Source of the DNA: Rhabdonatronobacter sediminivivens
Lineage (GTDB): Bacteria; Pseudomonadota; Alphaproteobacteria; Rhodobacterales; Rhodobacteraceae
NCBI RefSeq assembly: GCF_013415485.1
Contig: NZ_JACBXS010000022.1
Coordinates: 1 to 64,000 of the forward strand
DNA length: 64,000 bases
Direction: 5' to 3'
Part shown: piece after piece, positions 60,840-64,000 of the stretch
Numbering within the stretch: the first letter of the stretch is position 1
How the letters are laid out: each line of letters opens with the position of its first letter
Program-made: the position numbers and the translations under genes
The notes under the pieces: model-generated
Database searches by the model: none
The model's input: only the letters and a program-made list of their open reading frames with translations
What the model was told of the DNA's origin: nothing

Positions 60840-61126
60840 CATTGCCCGCCGCCCGGATTTCCGACATGCATGTCTGCCCCATGGTCACCGGCGTTGTGCC
60901 CCATGTGGGCGGGCCGATCTCGATGGGGTTTCCAACGGTTCTGACCGGCAAGATGCCACAGGCGCGAATTTCCGACATGGCGGTCTGCGTGGGCCCCCCC
61001 GATGTGATTGTGAAAGGGTCGGCCACCGTGCTGGTGGGCAATCTTCCTGCGGCGCGGATGCTGGACAACACGGCGCATGGGGGCATGATCGTCGTGGGCT
61101 TTCCGACCGTGCTGATCGGGGGGTGA
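60836..61126 (+). CDS. PAAR-domain spike tip protein
   Basis: A 96-residue PAAR protein: PAARISDMHVCPMVTGVVPHVGGPIS, then two further turns QARISDMAVC and PAARMLDNTAHGG. The repeats fold to a cone that sharpens the VgrG tip, with conserved His and Cys residues for Zn. It has no effector extension, so cargo must bind VgrG, Hcp or this cone separately. It overlaps the DUF6931 gene start-to-stop and is coupled to tagH. Confidence 0.93.
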   Translation: MTLPAARISDMHVCPMVTGVVPHVGGPISMGFPTVLTGKMPQARISDMAVCVGPPDVIVKGSATVLVGNLPAARMLDNTAHGGMIVVGFPTVLIGG

Positions 61127-61134
61127 AGGCCGCC

Positions 61135-62583
61135 ATGTCCGTGACATTGCGTTTCCAGTCAACCGGAACAGTGCCCGGCAGCGGTGAGCCGGTGAAGATG
61201 CGGGCGCAAAGCCTGACGATCGGACGGGGGCCGGACAACGATCTGGTGCTTCCGGACCCGGACCGGCTGATATCAAAGACCCATTGCGTGGTCGAGGATC
61301 ACGGCGGCAATATCGTTGTGCTGGACCTGTCAACCAACGGAACCTTTCTGAATTATGGCAAGGTGCCGCTGGGGCCGACACCGACACCGCTGAATGACGG
61401 CGATGTGCTGTCACTGGGCACCTATGAACTGGCCGTGGTCTTCGACCCACCGGCCGCGGGCAAGGGGGCCGGGCTTGCCGATCCGCTGGAGCAGCGGCCC
61501 GTTTCGCATGGTGATGCCCAGGCCGGCAGCAACAGCGGCAGCCCGCTGGACGACCTCGGCTCAGACGATGATTTCCTGGATGATCTTCTGGACGGTGGCA
61601 GCCAGCCGAAAGGGCCGGACAAATGGGTGGAGGCAAAGGACACGCTGGACGATTTTCTGCCCCCGCTGGAGGAAGATGATCTGCTGGGCCCGGCGCCCCT
61701 GTCCGATCAGCCTGCGGTGTCCGACCACAGCCCGGCGACGTCAGATGCCTTCACGCCGCGGGCGCCGAATGCGCCGCAGATCCCCGATGACTGGGATGAT
61801 CTGCTGGAACCGGATGCCGCCCCGCCCCCCCCGGGCAGCCCCCCGCCCGCGGCTGAGGATGACCCCTTGCCCCCCGAACCCGCGGCGCCTCCGGATGACG
61901 CCCCTGCGCCGCCGCCGGAACCACGCCCGCAGCGCCCTGCGCCGCAAGCTGCCGCACCCGCACAGGCCGCCATGCCCCCCGGCGCAACAGGTGGGGACGC
62001 TGCGGCCCGCGCCTTTCTGAATGCGCTTGGCGCCGAAGATGTCACTCTCGCCGATGACGAGCTGGAGGCAACGATGGAGCGGCTGGGCGCGACGATGCGG
62101 ATGATGATCAGGGGACTGCGCGAGGTGCTGATGACCCGCACCTCGATCAAGAACGAATTCCGTATCGAACAGACCCGCATCAGCGTTGGCGACAACAACC
62201 CGCTGAAGTTCTCGGTCAGTCCTGACCAGGCGATCGAGGTGATGGTGCGGCCGCGCGCCAAGGGCTACCTGTCCGCCCAGGCCGCCACCGAACAGGCGCT
62301 TGATGACATCAAGGCGCATGAGGTGGCGATGGTGACCGGCATGGAGGCGGCCCTGCGTGGCATCCTGCGGCGGCTTGATCCGGCGGCTCTGGCGGGCAGG
62401 ATCGAAAGCGGTGGCGGGATCACGCGGCTGCTGAAGGGCAAGAAGGCGCTTTACTGGGAAACCTATGAGAAAATGTATGCCGAGATCTCGGATCAGGCGA
62501 CGCATGATTTCCATGACATTTTCAGCCGCGAGTTTGCTGAAGCTTACCGCAAGCAGCTCGACAAGCTGAAACAGGAAAGATGA
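61135..62583 (+). CDS. tagH: T6SS FHA-domain protein TagH
   Basis: About 482 residues. An N-terminal FHA domain has the phosphothreonine-binding set TIGRGPDNDLVLPDPDRLISKTHC and DLSTNGTFLNYGKVPL. A long acidic, Pro/Ala-rich linker (roughly residues 110-285) leads to the C-terminal TagH domain with EFRIEQTRISVGDNNPLKFS and FHDIFSREFAEAYRKQLDKL. FHA proteins relay Thr phosphorylation control to the T6SS; no kinase or phosphatase gene is seen in the window. ATG 61135 is favoured over GTG 61123. Confidence 0.93.
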   Translation: MSVTLRFQSTGTVPGSGEPVKMRAQSLTIGRGPDNDLVLPDPDRLISKTHCVVEDHGGNIVVLDLSTNGTFLNYGKVPLGPTPTPLNDGDVLSLGTYELAVVFDPPAAGKGAGLADPLEQRPVSHGDAQAGSNSGSPLDDLGSDDDFLDDLLDGGSQPKGPDKWVEAKDTLDDFLPPLEEDDLLGPAPLSDQPAVSDHSPATSDAFTPRAPNAPQIPDDWDDLLEPDAAPPPPGSPPPAAEDDPLPPEPAAPPDDAPAPPPEPRPQRPAPQAAAPAQAAMPPGATGGDAAARAFLNALGAEDVTLADDELEATMERLGATMRMMIRGLREVLMTRTSIKNEFRIEQTRISVGDNNPLKFSVSPDQAIEVMVRPRAKGYLSAQAATEQALDDIKAHEVAMVTGMEAALRGILRRLDPAALAGRIESGGGITRLLKGKKALYWETYEKMYAEISDQATHDFHDIFSREFAEAYRKQLDKLKQER

Positions 62584-62616
62584 GGCCGTCAATGGTGCGT
62601 TCAGGGGGGGAAATGC

Positions 62617-63957
62617 GTGTCCTGGGATAGCAAGGTGCTGTGGACCGAAGGGCTGTTTCTGCAGCCCCACCATTTTCAACAGTCTGACCGCTATGCCGAG
62701 GGGCTTGTTGCGGGACTGGCCCACCGGCTGACGCCCTATGCCTGGGGCGTGTCGCAGCTGGAGATTGACGATGAAGCGCTCAAGGTCGGCAAGTTTGCAC
62801 TGAAATCCTGTGCCGGACTGACCCAGGATGGCGTTGTCTTTCGTGTTCCGCAAAAGGATGACCATCCCCCGGCGCTGGAGGTGCCCGATACGGTCCGCGA
62901 CTGCGTTGTATATCTCACGGTCCCGCAGCGCCGACAGGGCGCAAGCGAGGTTGACCTGAGCGGCGCCGAGAATTCCGCCAGTCGCCTGCGCCCGGCCGAG
63001 GTTGAGGTGACCGACGTGATGAGCGCCGATCAGAAGCCGATGATGCTGGGTGTCGGCAAGCTGCGCCTGCAGTTCGGCCTTGCGGTCGATGATCTGGCCG
63101 ACAAGCTGACCATCCCGCTGGCGCGGATCGTCGAGGTGCAGCCGGACAAGCGCATCATCATCGACACGGGTTTCATGGCCAGTTCGCTGGATGCGCGCGC
63201 GGTGCCGCCGCTTGACGGGTTCCTGCGCGAGATGGAGGGCCTGCTGTCACACCGGATGACGGTGCTTTCGGGGCGGCTGGTGGAAACCGGCGCGGCGCGG
63301 GCCAGCGCCGAGATTCAGGATTTCCTGTTGTTGATGGCAGTCAACCGCGCGCTGCCGGTCTTTCGCCATCTGGCGCAGATAGAGAATGTGCACCCCGCCG
63401 ATGCCTATGCCGAATGCATCCGGCTGGCCGGGGAACTGGCGACCTTCATGGCCGGGGACAAGCGCGCGCCCGAGTTTCCGCCCTATCGCCATGACGACCT
63501 GACCCGCACCTTTCAGCCGGTGATACGCGCGCTGCGCCAGTTCCTGAGCGCGGTTCTGGAAAGCACGGCGATCCAGATCCCGCTGGAGCCGCGGAAATAC
63601 GGCATTTCGGTGGGGATCATCGCGGACCGCAAGCTGATCGGCAATTCCGGTTTCGTGCTCGCCGTCAAGGCCGACATCCCCGAGGAATCGGTGCGCCGGC
63701 ATTTCGCGGGTCATGCCAAGATCGGCCCGGTCGAGGAGATCCGCCAGCTGGTCAATTCGGCCCTGCCGGGGATCGGGCTGCGCCCGCTCTCCGTTGCGCC
63801 GCGCCAGATCCCCTACAATGCAGGTGTTGTCTACTTCCAGCTCGATGCGCAAAGCAGCTACTGGCAGAAGATGACCACCTCGGGCGGGATCGCCGCCCAT
63901 GTTTCTGGAGACTATCCGGGCTTAACGATGAATCTCTGGGCAATCCGAAACGCGTGA
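62617..63957 (+). CDS. tssK: T6SS baseplate protein TssK
   Basis: 446 residues. The start MSWDSKVLWTEGLFLQPHHFQQSDRYAEGLV is diagnostic of TssK/VasE, as are FFLLMAVNR-type IQDFLLLMAVNRALPVFRHL and YGISVGIIADRKLIGNSGFVLAVKAD. It links the baseplate to the TssL-TssM membrane complex. The start codon is GTG at 62617 with a G-rich site upstream. The next gene begins 19 bp later. Confidence 0.96.
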   Translation: MSWDSKVLWTEGLFLQPHHFQQSDRYAEGLVAGLAHRLTPYAWGVSQLEIDDEALKVGKFALKSCAGLTQDGVVFRVPQKDDHPPALEVPDTVRDCVVYLTVPQRRQGASEVDLSGAENSASRLRPAEVEVTDVMSADQKPMMLGVGKLRLQFGLAVDDLADKLTIPLARIVEVQPDKRIIIDTGFMASSLDARAVPPLDGFLREMEGLLSHRMTVLSGRLVETGAARASAEIQDFLLLMAVNRALPVFRHLAQIENVHPADAYAECIRLAGELATFMAGDKRAPEFPPYRHDDLTRTFQPVIRALRQFLSAVLESTAIQIPLEPRKYGISVGIIADRKLIGNSGFVLAVKADIPEESVRRHFAGHAKIGPVEEIRQLVNSALPGIGLRPLSVAPRQIPYNAGVVYFQLDAQSSYWQKMTTSGGIAAHVSGDYPGLTMNLWAIRNA

Positions 63958-63976
63958 TCGCCTGTTGGAGGCACAG

Positions 63977-64000
63977 ATGTCTGACCAAGACCCGTTTGCC
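63977..64000 (+). CDS. start of the next T6SS gene, probably tssL (partial)
   Basis: Only eight codons (MSDQDPFA) are present before the window ends. TTGGAGG lies 8 nt upstream. By synteny the gene after tssK is usually tssL (DotU family), whose N-termini are often of this short polar type; the sequence itself is too short to prove it. Confidence 0.5.

Overview
The window reads as chromosome of a GC-rich, phototrophic alphaproteobacterium of the Rhodobacterales. The evidence is the bchCXYZ-pufQBALMX-dxs superoperon, the presence of pufQ and pufX (pufX is known only from the Rhodobacter-like branch), the spheroidene-pathway genes crtCDEF, an L-malyl-CoA lyase matching the Rhodobacter Mcl1 type in length and sequence, and alphaproteobacterial small families (DUF1244, DUF1150, DUF465). 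A Rhodobaca, Roseinatronobacter or Rhodobacter relative is my best guess; I cannot fix the genus.

Layout. (1) 0.1-25.6 kb is mostly housekeeping and catabolism: a minus-strand clpS, RsmC-like methyltransferase and SDR operon; HAD hydrolase; GMC oxidoreductase; malyl-CoA lyase (ethylmalonyl-CoA pathway); a D-glutamate and D-amino-acid catabolic run (dgcN, dgcA, class IV aminotransferase); pyruvate kinase; rpmI-rplT; a CoA ligase plus crotonase pair; ubiH-like hydroxylase; amidase; hemF; hsp20; purEK. (2) 25.8-40.4 kb is a photosynthesis block: crtCD leftward, crtEF and then bchCXYZ-pufQBALMX-dxs rightward, with tandem PpsR/CrtJ-type sites at the crtD/crtE divide and before bchC. (3) 40.5-47.0 kb is a looser accessory stretch: a TDT-family transporter, a periplasmic rhodanese, two gene-poor stretches, and a lipoprotein plus exported caspase-like protease. 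(4) 47.06 kb to the right edge is a type VI secretion operon: tssA-B-C-hcp-tagJ-tssE-F-G-H, vgrG, DUF6931, PAAR, tagH(FHA), tssK and the first codons of a probable tssL. tssJ and tssM must lie beyond the edge.

The most unusual signal is not a gene. Seven intergenic copies of a hairpin occur between 0.1 and 40.5 kb, and none after that. In all seven the loop is four C3 tracts separated by single bases, so the opposite strand is a four-tract G-quadruplex motif. One copy has a completely different but perfectly self-complementary 18-bp stem around exactly the same loop. Five copies abut a second hairpin whose stem sequence differs every time. A second repeat family with two copies shows the same behaviour: two hairpins with rewritten stems, a fixed 2-nt gap and a conserved tail.

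Working together: the crt, bch and puf genes make carotenoids, bacteriochlorophyll a, LH1 and the reaction centre, and dxs and hemF feed their isoprenoid and tetrapyrrole precursors. Intercistronic hairpins after pufA and around tssBC and hcp sit where high-copy products are needed, which suggests expression tuning at the RNA level in both the puf and T6SS operons.
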